Origin: Mycobacterium sp. SM1
Lineage (GTDB): Bacteria; Actinomycetota; Actinomycetes; Mycobacteriales; Mycobacteriaceae
Reading direction: 5' to 3'
Length of the DNA: 64,000 nucleotides
Assembly: GCF_018361265.1 (NCBI RefSeq)
Contig: NZ_JAFLNH010000001.1
Coordinates: forward strand, 310,001-374,000
The notes under the pieces were generated by a model that searched no databases, was not told where the DNA came from, and worked only from the letters and a program-made list of their open reading frames with translations. Position 1 is the first letter of the stretch. Each line of letters begins with the position of its first letter. Below, one piece after another: positions 39,496 to 47,420 of this stretch. The position numbers and the translations under genes are program-made.

Positions 39496-40296
39496 TCAAC
39501 CGGCAGGGCTGATAAGCCCGTAATGCCCGTCGTAGCGGTGATACAGGACACCGGCGCGACCTTCCGCCGCGTCGATGAAGAACAGGAACGGCAAACCCAG
39601 CAAAGACAGCCGCTCGGTGGCCTCCTGAACCGTGACCCGCGGGGGCGGTTGCGAGCTGACGGTCACCGGCAACTCATGCGGCGCCAACTCTTGCGGCGAC
39701 GGCTTGACCTGAGCGAGGCGGTAGCCGGTCGGGCCTGACCGGTACAGCACGCTGGCCTGTTGCGTGCCCCTCTCGGTGAACAGGTGAAAGTCGTAATCCA
39801 GCAGCTCCATCTCCTCGGCCGCCTCGTCGATCGAGAGGGTCCCCAGGGTGAACGACTTGTGCCGAATGATCTGACGTTGCTCTGGCGGCCGGGGGAAATA
39901 GCTCGGCCGGTGCGCAGGCTCGGACTGGTGGCGCCACTCCTGCGGCTGTCCCGAAGGCGTCCTGCCCCGACGGACTTCCCAGTGTTCGGCCACGCGCTCC
40001 AGCTGATGGCGCAGCCGCGCTTCCAGCCGATCGATCGCCTCACGCACCGTCCTGCCCTCGACCTGGGCACGCACCAGTCGGCCGTTGACGTCGAGGTTCG
40101 CCTGTGCGATTATCCGGCGGGCCACCGCCGGATCGCCGTGCTGGCTGAGTTTGACATGCGCATGGAGAACAGGTTGATGCGCGAAGCGACCAAGTGCAGC
40201 GATCTTTCGCCGCGCATAGCCCACACCGTCGGACAGCTGTCCGTGGGTTGTCACCTCGACGTCGAGAACCGCCGGTAAATCAGGTTTGTGTCGCAC
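39496..40296 (-). CDS. DATIN/HPF-like ribosome-associated dormancy factor, Rv0079-like
   Basis: 266-residue protein. N-terminal about 100 residues resemble the S30AE (HPF/YfiA) domain, with VEVTTHGQLSDGVGYARRKIAALGRF and AIDRLEARLRHQLERVAEHWEVRRG. The rest holds two copies of the HPF C-terminal dimerisation motif: FTLGTLSIDEAAEEMELLDYDFHLFTERGTQQASVLYR and VTVQEATERLSLLGLPFLFFIDAAEGRAGVLYHR, each with the HLF or FLF core and an Asp/Glu-Gly turn. M. tuberculosis Rv0079 (273 aa, DATIN) is the homologue and inhibits translation in dormancy. GTG start (40294-40296). It shares an intergenic region with hrp1. Confidence 0.87.
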   Translation of the reverse strand: MRHKPDLPAVLDVEVTTHGQLSDGVGYARRKIAALGRFAHQPVLHAHVKLSQHGDPAVARRIIAQANLDVNGRLVRAQVEGRTVREAIDRLEARLRHQLERVAEHWEVRRGRTPSGQPQEWRHQSEPAHRPSYFPRPPEQRQIIRHKSFTLGTLSIDEAAEEMELLDYDFHLFTERGTQQASVLYRSGPTGYRLAQVKPSPQELAPHELPVTVSSQPPPRVTVQEATERLSLLGLPFLFFIDAAEGRAGVLYHRYDGHYGLISPAG

Positions 40297-40406
40297 ACCT
40301 TCGTTGTTACGCCCTAGCGGTTGCCCATCGTAGGGCCGAAGGTCACCGCGACCATGGCCGACGGTCGCGCGTCGCCGGTGAAAGCCGTCAAAGGTCTCCG
40401 GGCAGC

Positions 40407-40422
40407 AGGGCCTAACGGCCCT
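40407..40422. promoter_or_regulatory. Inverted repeat AGGGCC-N4-GGCCCT, DosR-like, before hrp1
   Basis: AGGGCCTAACGGCCCT is a perfect inverted repeat with AT-containing centre, 75 bp before the hrp1 ATG and 111 bp from the DATIN-like start. Its GGGCCTAA half fits the DosR half site GGGACTWW except at one base. The sequence at 40332-40346, read on the minus strand as GTGACCTTCGGCCCT, is a weaker second copy 36 bp from the DATIN-like gene. Confidence 0.45.
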
Positions 40423-40496
40423 AGGAAGCGCACCGACTCCGCAATAACGTGAGACCGCAAGGAAAATGGCATCAGCTCAGCGATGAGGAGAACACC

Positions 40497-40931
40497 ATGA
40501 CCACCGCCCGCGACATCATGCATGCCGGAGCCACCTGCATCGGCGAGCACGAAACTTTGGCCGCCGCAGCTCAAAAGATGCGTGAGCTGGGTATGGGCGC
40601 CTTACCGATCTGCGGTGACGACGATCGGCTGCATGGCATGATCACCGACCGCGACATCGTCATCAAGTGCCTCGCCGAAGGCCACGATCCCCAGCTGATG
40701 ACCGCCGGCGAACTCGCCCAGGGGGCCCCCTATTACGTCGATGCCGACGCTGGCGTGGAAGAAATGCTCAACGTGATGGAAGAGCACCAGGTTCGCAGGT
40801 TGCCGGTTATCGAAAACCACCGTCTGGTGGGCATTGTCAGCGAAGCAGACATTGCGCGCCATCTTCCCGAGCACGCTATCGTCCAGTTCGTCAGGGCGAT
40901 CACTGCCCAGCCGGCGATCCCCGGCAGGTAA
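40497..40931 (+). CDS. hrp1: Hrp1, hypoxic response CBS-domain protein
   Basis: 144 residues made of two CBS domains (about 8-60 and 75-130) with ARDIMHAGATCIGEHETLAAAAQKMRELGMGALPICG and EEMLNVMEEHQVRRLPVIENHRLVGIVSEADIARHL. It is nearly identical in plan to Rv2626c (143 aa), a strongly hypoxia-induced DosR-dependent protein found in dormant and secreted fractions. Its ligand is unknown. GATGAGGAG gives a clear ribosome binding site. The shared promoter region with the DATIN-like gene contains a DosR-like repeat. Confidence 0.93.
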   Translation: MTTARDIMHAGATCIGEHETLAAAAQKMRELGMGALPICGDDDRLHGMITDRDIVIKCLAEGHDPQLMTAGELAQGAPYYVDADAGVEEMLNVMEEHQVRRLPVIENHRLVGIVSEADIARHLPEHAIVQFVRAITAQPAIPGR

Positions 40932-41042
40932 TACATACGACTGTGTCTATGCCGCGGCGTTGCGCACGCCACCGAGTGGCTATTCTTAACCCACCTCTAA
41001 CGGAGCCGGGGCAGGATATCGCCAACAGCGGGGTGGGTAGCG

Positions 41043-41798
41043 GTGGACGGTGATCGTGCCTCGCGTGTCTGGACGACGATCGCGCTGCGCGCGCGCCGCG
41101 ACGCGTCGCCCGTATCACCCGGGCACGCGTGCCATGCGTGCGTGGAGGAGGTTGCCGTCAGGGGCGCCGGACTGGTGCTCACCAGTAACATGGGAACCTT
41201 AGAGCCCGTGTACACCACTGACGGGCGTGCCACCGAGGTGGAGGAGTTGCAGGCAACGGTGGGCCAGGGCCCGGCGATCGACGCGCTGGACTCGGGTATG
41301 CCGATCATTGGCGATGATTTAGCTTCCCCGACGAGTCTCCGGCGATGGCCGGCGTTTGCCCCCGAGATGACCCGGATCGGTGTGCGCGCCATGTATAGCC
41401 TTCCGCTGGCGCTGGGCGCCATCCGGGTAGGGGTACTCGACCTCTACCACGACACCCCGCGCGAGCTCACCCAAGATCAATTGCTGGACGCTTTGGTCTA
41501 TGCCGATACCGCGCTGCTGCTGGTGCTGGATTCCCGCAGCGGCATCGCCACCCCGACGGATGGGAGCACCGCGGCCACCGATGGGCCGATGCTGTGGCAC
41601 GCCGAGGTGCACCAGGCAGCCGGGATGGTATCCGAACAACTCGGCATATCGGTGCTCGACGCGTTGGTGCGCCTGCGCGCCCACGCCTACGGTCATGGCC
41701 AGCAGCTCACCGATGTCGCACGTTCCGTAGTGGAACGACGGCTGCGATTCCACCCCGACGCCCCTGCGACCGGCCACGATCGGAAAGGACACCCATGA
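41043..41798 (+). CDS. GAF-ANTAR antiterminator/regulator 1
   Basis: 251-residue protein. GAF sensor at about residues 25-165 (GAGLVLTSNMGTLEPVYTTDG and IGVRAMYSLPLALGAIRVGVLDLYH), then the three-helix ANTAR RNA-binding domain (about 185-240: EVHQAAGMVSEQLGISVLDALVRLRAHAYGHGQQLTDVARSVV). ANTAR proteins bind dual-hexaloop RNA and prevent termination; the GAF ligand is unknown. GTG start at 41043. The stop overlaps the next GAF-ANTAR start (ATGA), so the pair is coupled and may hetero-dimerise. Confidence 0.87.
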   Translation: MDGDRASRVWTTIALRARRDASPVSPGHACHACVEEVAVRGAGLVLTSNMGTLEPVYTTDGRATEVEELQATVGQGPAIDALDSGMPIIGDDLASPTSLRRWPAFAPEMTRIGVRAMYSLPLALGAIRVGVLDLYHDTPRELTQDQLLDALVYADTALLLVLDSRSGIATPTDGSTAATDGPMLWHAEVHQAAGMVSEQLGISVLDALVRLRAHAYGHGQQLTDVARSVVERRLRFHPDAPATGHDRKGHP

Positions 41799-42541
41799 CG
41801 GGCGGGCAGCCAACTGTCGCAACAACATTCGTTGAAATAGTCGACACCCTTGTCGCCGATTTCGACCTGGTCGACTTTTTGCATCTGGTGGCCGTGCGCA
41901 GTCGGGGGGCCCTTGGGGTCGAGGTGGTCGCGCTCCTGGTGGCCGACAACCATGGCGGCCTCAACCTCATTGCGGCATCCACCGAGCAGGACCGCGTGCT
42001 CGAGCTGTTTTCGGCACGGACTGCCGAGGGCCCGTTCTTGGACTGCTACCGCAGCGGCCACCCCGTGAGCTGCCCCGATCTCTCGATCGCATCCGGCCGG
42101 TGGCCGCGGTTCGTGCCCCGCACCCTCGATGCCGGGTACGCCGGGGCATTTGCCTTTCCGATGAGGTTGCGTGACAAGGTCATTGGGGCCATGACCCTGC
42201 TCACCGCGACACCGGGTGACCTCGATGAAGAGCTCCTTGCCGTCGCACAGGCCTTTACCGACGTGGCCGCTATTGGGCTGCTGCAGGAACGCGCCATGCG
42301 CCAGCGCGAACTGCTCACCGAGCAGCTTCAGACCGCGCTGCATAACCGGCTGACCATCGAACAAGCAAAAGGGATCCTGGCCCAGCGCGCCGGCGTAACC
42401 ATCCCCGAGGCATTTGAGCTGCTGCGCACCCACGCCCACACTCGCCACCAGAAACTGACCGACCTGGCCGATGCCATCGTGCGCCACGACCCCACGGTCG
42501 CCGACCTGGTTTCCGGGCCAGGCGCCGGCGTGGCCGATTAG
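41795..42541 (+). CDS. GAF-ANTAR antiterminator/regulator 2
   Basis: 248-residue protein with the same plan: GAF (about 8-165, FLHLVAVRSRGALGVEVVALLVAD and FAFPMRLRDKVIGAMTLLT) and ANTAR (about 175-235, LTIEQAKGILAQRAGVTIPEAFELLRTHAHTRHQKLTDLADAIV). The ANTAR consensus is better preserved here than in its neighbour, so this one is the likelier RNA binder. It starts with ATG overlapping the previous stop, with GGAAAGG upstream. nrdZ follows after 106 bp, so the pair may control nrdZ. Confidence 0.88.
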   Translation: MTGGQPTVATTFVEIVDTLVADFDLVDFLHLVAVRSRGALGVEVVALLVADNHGGLNLIAASTEQDRVLELFSARTAEGPFLDCYRSGHPVSCPDLSIASGRWPRFVPRTLDAGYAGAFAFPMRLRDKVIGAMTLLTATPGDLDEELLAVAQAFTDVAAIGLLQERAMRQRELLTEQLQTALHNRLTIEQAKGILAQRAGVTIPEAFELLRTHAHTRHQKLTDLADAIVRHDPTVADLVSGPGAGVAD

Positions 42542-42585
42542 CTACCGGCCACCTAGCGACCACACCGGATCCCCGCGACGTGCAA

Positions 42586-42630
42586 GGCTAAACGGTGCGA
42601 GGCTAGACGGTGCGGGGCTAAACGGTGCGA
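42586..42630. repeat. 15-bp tandem repeat, three copies, in the nrdZ leader
   Basis: GGCTAAACGGTGCGA, GGCTAGACGGTGCGG, GGCTAAACGGTGCGA in head-to-tail order, ending 5 bp before the nrdZ ribosome binding site GGAAGGA (42635-42641). A fourth, diverged start (GGCTGGAAGG) overlaps that site. It could bind a regulator or set up RNA structure; copy number may vary between strains. Confidence 0.75.
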
Positions 42631-42647
42631 GGCTGGAAGGACGATCG

Positions 42648-44753
42648 GTGAAAACCGTGCTGCACGCGGCGGCGTGGCCAACCAAGGTTCGGCGCCGGGA
42701 CGGGCGTGTGGTGCCGTTTGACGTTTCGCGGATCGAGGCCGCGGTGATGCGCGCCGCGCGCGAAACAGGGCATGCCGATCCCGGGCTGGCGCCCAGCGTG
42801 GCCAAAGCGGTCGCCGACACCCTCGCCCGCCACCCGCAAGGATCGCCGGTCAGCGTCGAGGACATCCAGAACCTGGTCGAGAAGCAGCTCAACTCGGCCG
42901 GGTATGAAGACGTCGCTCGCGCCTACATCATCTACCGGCAGCGCCGCGCGGAGCTGCGGGCCACCAAGGCGCTGCTGGGGGTGCGCGATGAGCTCAAGTT
43001 GAGCCTCGCCGCGGTGACCGTGCTGCGGGAACGTTATCTGCGCCGGGACGAGCACGGCAAGCCGATGGAGTCGACCGGTGAAATGATGGACCGCGCGGCG
43101 TTTTTCGTTGCCTCAGCCGAGGATGGCTATCGGCGGGGATCCTCGGCACGATGGGCGGAGCGTTTCTCGGCGCTGCTGCGCAGCCTGGAGTTTCTCCCGA
43201 ATTCACCAACCCTGATGAACGCCGGCACGTCGCTGGGCCTGCTGTCGGCCTGCGTCGTACTGCCCCTAGAGGATTCGCTGCGGTCGATCTTCACGACCCT
43301 GGGACAGGCTGCCGAAATACATCAGGCAGGCGGGGGCACCGGGTACAGCTTTTCACAACTGCGTCCCGCGGGGGATCCGGTGGCCGGCACCGGCGGCGTC
43401 GCCAGCGGGCCGCTGTCATTCCTGCGGCTCTTCGACGCCGCCGCGACCGTGGTCCGCATGGGTGGGCGTCGCCGCAGCGCGTCGATGGCGGTGCTCGACG
43501 TGACCCACCCCGACATTTATGACTTCGTCACCGCCAAGGCCGGCGCGCCCGCAAACCTGACGCAGTTCAACCTCTCCGTCGGAGTCAGCGACGCTTTCAT
43601 GCGCGCCGTCGAACGCCACGACACCCACCCCCTGGTCAATCCTCGCACCGGCAGGACGGTTGGCCGGGTGAACGCTGCCGATCTGTTCACCGCGATCTGT
43701 GAAGCCGCCCACGCCTGCGGCGACCCCGGCCTGTTATTCCTGGACACCATCAACCGGGCCAATCCGGTACCCAACCTCGGCCGCATCGAAGCGACCAACC
43801 CGTGCGGGGAGGTTCCGCTACTGCCCTACGAGTCCTGCAATCTCGGCTCAATCAACTTAGCGCGGATGACCACCGACGGCAGGATCGACTGGGACCGTCT
43901 TGCCGGGGTGGCGGCGCTGGCGACACGGTTTCTCGACGATGTGATCGACGTCAGCAGGTATCCCTTCCCCCAACTCGCCGACGCCAGCAGAGCCACCCGC
44001 AAGATCGGTCTGGGCGTGATGGGCTTGGCAGAGCTGCTAGCGAGCCTCGGCATCCCCTACGACAGCCCGCAAGCGGTTCGGCTGGCCGGCAGGATCGCGC
44101 GTCACATCCAGCAGGCTGCCCGCGCCACGTCCGCGGAGCTGGCCCGTGCCCGGGGATGCTTCCCGACCTTCGCGGACAGCAAGCTGGCACCCGCGATCCC
44201 GCTGCGCAATGCGCAGCTCACCGCGGTGGCCCCGACCGGAACCATCTCGTTGATCGCCGGCACCACTTCGGGGATTGAGCCGATGTTCGCGGTCGCCTAT
44301 GTCCGCGCCGTGCTCGGCAGCCACCTGCTGGAAGTCAACTCCTACTTCGAGCGCCTCGCACGCGACCAGGGCTTCTACAGCGATGAACTCATCGCCGAGA
44401 TCGCCCGCAGCGGCACGATACGCGCCAACCCCCGCGTTCCCGAAACCGTTCGCGCCTGCTTCCCCACAGCACTGGAAGTCGCACCCGAATGGCATCTGCG
44501 CATGCAGGCGGCGGTGCAACGCCATGTCGACGCCGCCGTGTCCAAGACCATCAACCTTCCGGCCACCGCCACCCCCGACGACGTCCGGGCCATCTACCTC
44601 GGCGCGTGGAAAGCGAAGGTCAAGGGCATCACGGTTTATCGCTACGGCAGCCGTGAAGACCAGGTTCTCACGCTAGCGGAACACGACTCCGGCCCGCCGC
44701 GTGCCGATGCCACGTTCAGCGGTGGTTGCGCAGCCGGAACCTGCGAATTTTAG
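42648..44753 (+). CDS. nrdZ: NrdZ, class II (B12-dependent) ribonucleotide reductase
   Basis: 701-residue single-chain RNR. An ATP-cone-like N-terminus (VRRRDGRVVPFDVSRIEAAVMRAARETG, residues about 10-37) is followed by the catalytic barrel: STGEMMDRAAFFVA, the first redox Cys in LLSACVVLPLEDSL, the radical-site loop IEATNPCGEVPLLPYESCNLGSINLARM with N-x-C-x-E, and APTGTISLIAGTTSGIEP. The terminal CAAGTCEF supplies the CxxxC-type thiols for reactivation. It reduces ribonucleotides without oxygen using adenosylcobalamin. In M. tuberculosis nrdZ (Rv0570) is DosR-induced. GTG start with GGAAGGA at a 6-nt spacing. Confidence 0.93.
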   Translation: MKTVLHAAAWPTKVRRRDGRVVPFDVSRIEAAVMRAARETGHADPGLAPSVAKAVADTLARHPQGSPVSVEDIQNLVEKQLNSAGYEDVARAYIIYRQRRAELRATKALLGVRDELKLSLAAVTVLRERYLRRDEHGKPMESTGEMMDRAAFFVASAEDGYRRGSSARWAERFSALLRSLEFLPNSPTLMNAGTSLGLLSACVVLPLEDSLRSIFTTLGQAAEIHQAGGGTGYSFSQLRPAGDPVAGTGGVASGPLSFLRLFDAAATVVRMGGRRRSASMAVLDVTHPDIYDFVTAKAGAPANLTQFNLSVGVSDAFMRAVERHDTHPLVNPRTGRTVGRVNAADLFTAICEAAHACGDPGLLFLDTINRANPVPNLGRIEATNPCGEVPLLPYESCNLGSINLARMTTDGRIDWDRLAGVAALATRFLDDVIDVSRYPFPQLADASRATRKIGLGVMGLAELLASLGIPYDSPQAVRLAGRIARHIQQAARATSAELARARGCFPTFADSKLAPAIPLRNAQLTAVAPTGTISLIAGTTSGIEPMFAVAYVRAVLGSHLLEVNSYFERLARDQGFYSDELIAEIARSGTIRANPRVPETVRACFPTALEVAPEWHLRMQAAVQRHVDAAVSKTINLPATATPDDVRAIYLGAWKAKVKGITVYRYGSREDQVLTLAEHDSGPPRADATFSGGCAAGTCEF

Positions 44754-44872
44754 GGCTCTTGTGACAGTTCTGTGGGTAAGTTGCCTGTTTGCGGAGGCGC
44801 ACGTCGTTGCCGCTTAAGGTTTCTGGCTTGTCGCAGGTAAGGACCAAAGGGGCGGGCAACGACGGGCGCAAT

Positions 44873-45129
44873 GTGGGGTTATGGCGTGGGCTGTTGGGTG
44901 TCGATAAACGGACGGTGGTCGAGGGCATCGAGTCTCCGCGCGGAACGGGTCGATGGGTCGAGCTGGTGGTGGGGCGGGTGCGGTCACGAAGCGGTGTTTC
45001 GCGCCGCTGTGGACGCTGTCAGCGCAGGGCGGCCTGCTATGTGTCGACCGTGGTGAGGGCCGGCGCCGCTGGCCGGGCCTGGATTGGGGCACCGTGCAGG
45101 TGGTGCTGGAGGCCGAGGCGCCACGGTGA
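44873..45129 (+). pseudogene. ISL3-family transposase, 5' fragment with a frameshift
   Basis: NVGLWRGLLGVDKRTVVEGIE (44871 on) is the conserved start of mycobacterial ISL3 transposases; RSRSGVSRRCGRCQRRAACY carries the zinc-finger-like Cys pair. Then the frame shifts by one base: CVDRGEGRRRWPGLDWGTVQ, VVLEAEAPR and a stop continue the protein in another frame. Everything after about 45130 is lost. This is an IS remnant just after nrdZ. Confidence 0.65.
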
Positions 45130-45234
45130 ACTGCCCCGGGGGTGGATGCGGGCGGACTCAGTCACCGGCGCCGGAGCGGCTGAGGCTTCACCAGAGCAGA
45201 ATCAGAGCCCACATGGCATCGGCCGTACCCTGCT

Positions 45235-45663
45235 CTAGGTGCAAGGATATTGCCCATTGAGCAGACAATTCGACGGTGGCGAGTAAGTACCGGTCAGCAC
45301 ACCTCGTAGACCGCCCGTGGCCGAACCACCAGGTGCAATGATGCGATTCCAATTAGCGGGCCGGAGAACATAATGCGTACCAGATCGTGCAACAGTGCTA
45401 TTCCACGTGTGCGAAATGGATTCCCCCACCGGCAAGTCGAATTCAAGCTTCCAATCGGTTAGCGGCACCGTGCTTAAGTTCGTGACGGTGAAGTGGGCGA
45501 TAAAGCCGGTCTGCCACGTCGAGGTCACCGACAACGTCGCCGTGGCTGCAGCCGCATGAGCTACAGGGGTGATGGCGAGTCCGAGAATGGCAGCTGTCGA
45601 TGCCGACACAATTGCGTGAAGCGCTGTCCGCCAGCGCTTCACGCAATTGCTCAGTCCGCCCAC
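45235..45663 (-). CDS. Secreted CBM2 (cellulose-binding-like) protein, Rv1987-like
   Basis: 142-residue exported protein, the same length as and very similar to Rv1987. Signal peptide residues 1-37 (VKRWRTALHAIVSASTAAILGLAITPVAHA-AAA). The mature protein is a family 2 carbohydrate-binding module: ATLSVTSTWQTGFIAHFTVTN, PLTDWKLEFDLPVGESISHTWNS, NWNRIIAPGGSATGGLRG, and a Cys pair at the end (NCLLNGQYPC). The Trp residues typical of the binding face are present. No catalytic domain. GTG at 45661-45663 is chosen to align with Rv1987. Codons 6-18 contain a perfect hairpin, listed separately. It lies between IS remnants, as for acquired DNA. Confidence 0.87.
   Translation of the reverse strand: MGGLSNCVKRWRTALHAIVSASTAAILGLAITPVAHAAAATATLSVTSTWQTGFIAHFTVTNLSTVPLTDWKLEFDLPVGESISHTWNSTVARSGTHYVLRPANWNRIIAPGGSATGGLRGVLTGTYSPPSNCLLNGQYPCT
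45609..45649. repeat. Perfect 18-bp hairpin with a 5-nt loop inside the CBM2 gene
   Basis: Left arm CAATTGCGTGAAGCGCTG (45609-45626), loop TCCGC, right arm its exact reverse complement (45632-45649). In mRNA from the minus strand it would fold 14 nt after the GTG start codon of the CBM2 gene, close enough to hinder ribosome loading. Confidence 0.85.
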
Positions 45664-45985
45664 GACAGTCGACACTACAGCTATCCAAACGATGTCGACC
45701 GTCCCGTCGTGAGCAAGCTACGGTAACTTTGCCCAACCGAAACCGTCATGAAATTTGAACCTCGACACCCGGAACCAGGTATCGACCTGGCCGCCGGTGA
45801 CCTTGCGGGCGGCGAGTAAGCCGGCCTGCCAAAAACCACATGCGACTACTAAGCGCACATCACGGCGACAGCAACCGACTACCCGGCTCGGCACCGCCCG
45901 CCACGCACCATACTCAACTGAACCAGCGCAACCTACTAACCCAGAACCAAAGTCCTGACAGCTTCCCTCCCCAGATAATGGCGGG
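45664..45985. other. Gene-free stretch upstream of the CBM2 gene
   Basis: About 320 bp, with slightly lower GC. A minus-strand frame in 45718-46056 is open but has no recognisable domain. The CBM2 promoter should lie here; I see no clear -10/-35 pair. Confidence 0.4.
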
Positions 45986-46407
45986 ATGGCGCCACCGTTC
46001 CTTCGTATTCCGCTGGGTGTGGTGTGTGTGGTTGGTGGCGCGATGGTGGCGTTCAACCCGGGGCCGCCCGGGTTTCGCAGGAGTCATTCTCTACACCCGT
46101 CACGGGTGTCATGCTCATCGCCGGCGCCATCTGGATGATCGTGGCCGCGTGGCGCGAGCACCGCGAAGCGAAAGCCGAAGGCGGCGGGGAGCACCCCCGC
46201 GGGAATCCACCCCGGCATGCGGCGAAAGAAATCCGAACCAGCAAGATCCGCCTCTGGGCCGGTCTGGCCGTCATAATCCCCACGAGCTGCTGGATGCTGT
46301 GGTGGGGAATGAATTCCGGCTATCTGTCGCTGGTCGGACTGGGGATCGTCGGCGTCGCGTTCAATGTGGTCGCACTCGTCACCTTGATTCTGTATCCCGA
46401 CAGATAG
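45986..46407 (+). pseudogene. Small membrane protein gene, apparently frameshifted
   Basis: From ATG 45986 one frame encodes a TM segment (MAPPFLRIPLGVVCVVGGAM) and then runs out of sense. In the next frame, from about 46090, GVMLIAGAIWMIVAAWREHR is a second TM, followed by a basic loop, LWAGLAVIIPTSCWMLWWG and LVGLGIVGVAFNVVALVTLI to a stop at 46407. Together they make a plausible four-TM protein broken by one frameshift near 46050-46090. If the downstream frame is used from ATG 46111, a 98-residue protein remains possible. Confidence 0.45.
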
Positions 46408-46434
46408 ACCAGAACACCAAAGCCACTTAACCGA

Positions 46435-46640
46435 AATGCGATTCGGGAGCCTACCGCGCCTGCGGGCCCTGCGAGCACGATCCTGGTGCGCGGCAACTCG
46501 GCATTCGGCACCAACAAGGTGTTCACCACCTGCGTTTCCCAAGGCGCCGAGTTCTCCTTGTCGGTGAGAAGCAAGCGCATCACCACCGCGATCCAGGCCA
46601 TCGACGAGGCCGCCTACACCATCCGCGTGGATCTGGCATT
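46435..46640 (+). pseudogene. IS1380-type transposase fragment
   Basis: ILVRGNSAFGTNKVFTTCVS then QGAEFSLSVRSKRITTAIQA and IDEAAYT is the central DDE-region pattern of IS1380-family transposases (RGDSAFG-x-K-V, GAxFSLSV, AAIxxIDE). The flanks are missing, and downstream the sequence runs into an oppositely oriented IS5-like remnant. Confidence 0.5.
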
Positions 46641-46930
46641 GCGGGTTTGCCCGGCCCACTGGTTCGGGCCAGCCCGGCTCGACGGCCGCGCCGATCCGAC
46701 CCGGCAGCGCGCGATGGATCTTGCCGAAGGCCCAGCCTTGGCCCACCACGGAAACCGTCGATGGGAGGTCGGCACGGTGACCCCGAATTCCGGCGGCAAA
46801 TTCCCCTAGCGCACCCGCAGGCCAGCACGGACCGGATCGCGGTGAACACGGCTCCCTTCTCGGCTGGCGCGGCTCTGCCGCCCTGCGGATGCGGGATGAA
46901 CTCGGGCAGCAGCGGATCGGCGATTTCCCG
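46625..46930 (-). pseudogene. IS5-type transposase fragment, frameshifted
   Basis: On the minus strand REIADPLLPEFIPHPQGGRA, APAEKGAVFTAIRSVLACGC matches the N-terminal part of IS5-family transposases (I-x-PLLP...GGR-x...R-x-V-x-x-AI-x-Y-x-L-x-x-G-C). After a frameshift near 46800 it goes on as PPEFGVTVPTSHRRFPWWAK. Both ends are gone. Confidence 0.5.
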
Positions 46931-47420
46931 AATCGCGCATGGTGAATCGTCATCTCGCCCGGGAGCGTGGTTACCACGCGTCGCCGCCATACGACCCAGA
47001 GCACATGCACACCTGCAGCATGACGGCTTTAAACCAAGCGCTGTGCCGAGCGCGCTCGCTACCGGCGCCGAAGACACGCGGCTTCTGTTTCCTGCGGGCA
47101 TTGAACCGAAGGTGTAATCACTAAATAGTCAGTGTGAAAATACATTTCGCCTCCAAGACAGTGTGCTCAGGATGGAGGCGAGCCGCACGTGAGGCAGTGA
47201 TGCCGCACACCCATGGCGATCGTGTTCGAAGAAGGCCACTGTGGCTCGGGCGAAATCGCTAATGCTGTTGGTGTAACACGTGTTCCGATGCCACTCCGAG
47301 CCAGGCGAGAGTCTGGTACGGTGGGCTGTTTGCCGGCGTGCAGGGTATAACGTGAGACGGGAGGGCGGCCCGCGGGCAGGCCGGGCGACCTGGGCGCACG
47401 GGGTCAGGCATGCTTGACGC
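46931..47420. other. 490-bp gene-free stretch before dedA
   Basis: No gene recognised. 47120-47160 is A+T-rich and could mark an old element end. The last 60 bp should contain the dedA promoter. Confidence 0.4.

Noticed and set aside
42471..42647. Upstream extension of nrdZ encoding five-residue repeats (ARLNG-ARLDG-AGLNG-ARLEG), like a pentapeptide-repeat protein
   Set aside because: It overlaps the end of the GAF-ANTAR gene, and a good ribosome binding site with GTG lies after it. The repeats are better explained as a 15-bp non-coding tandem array.
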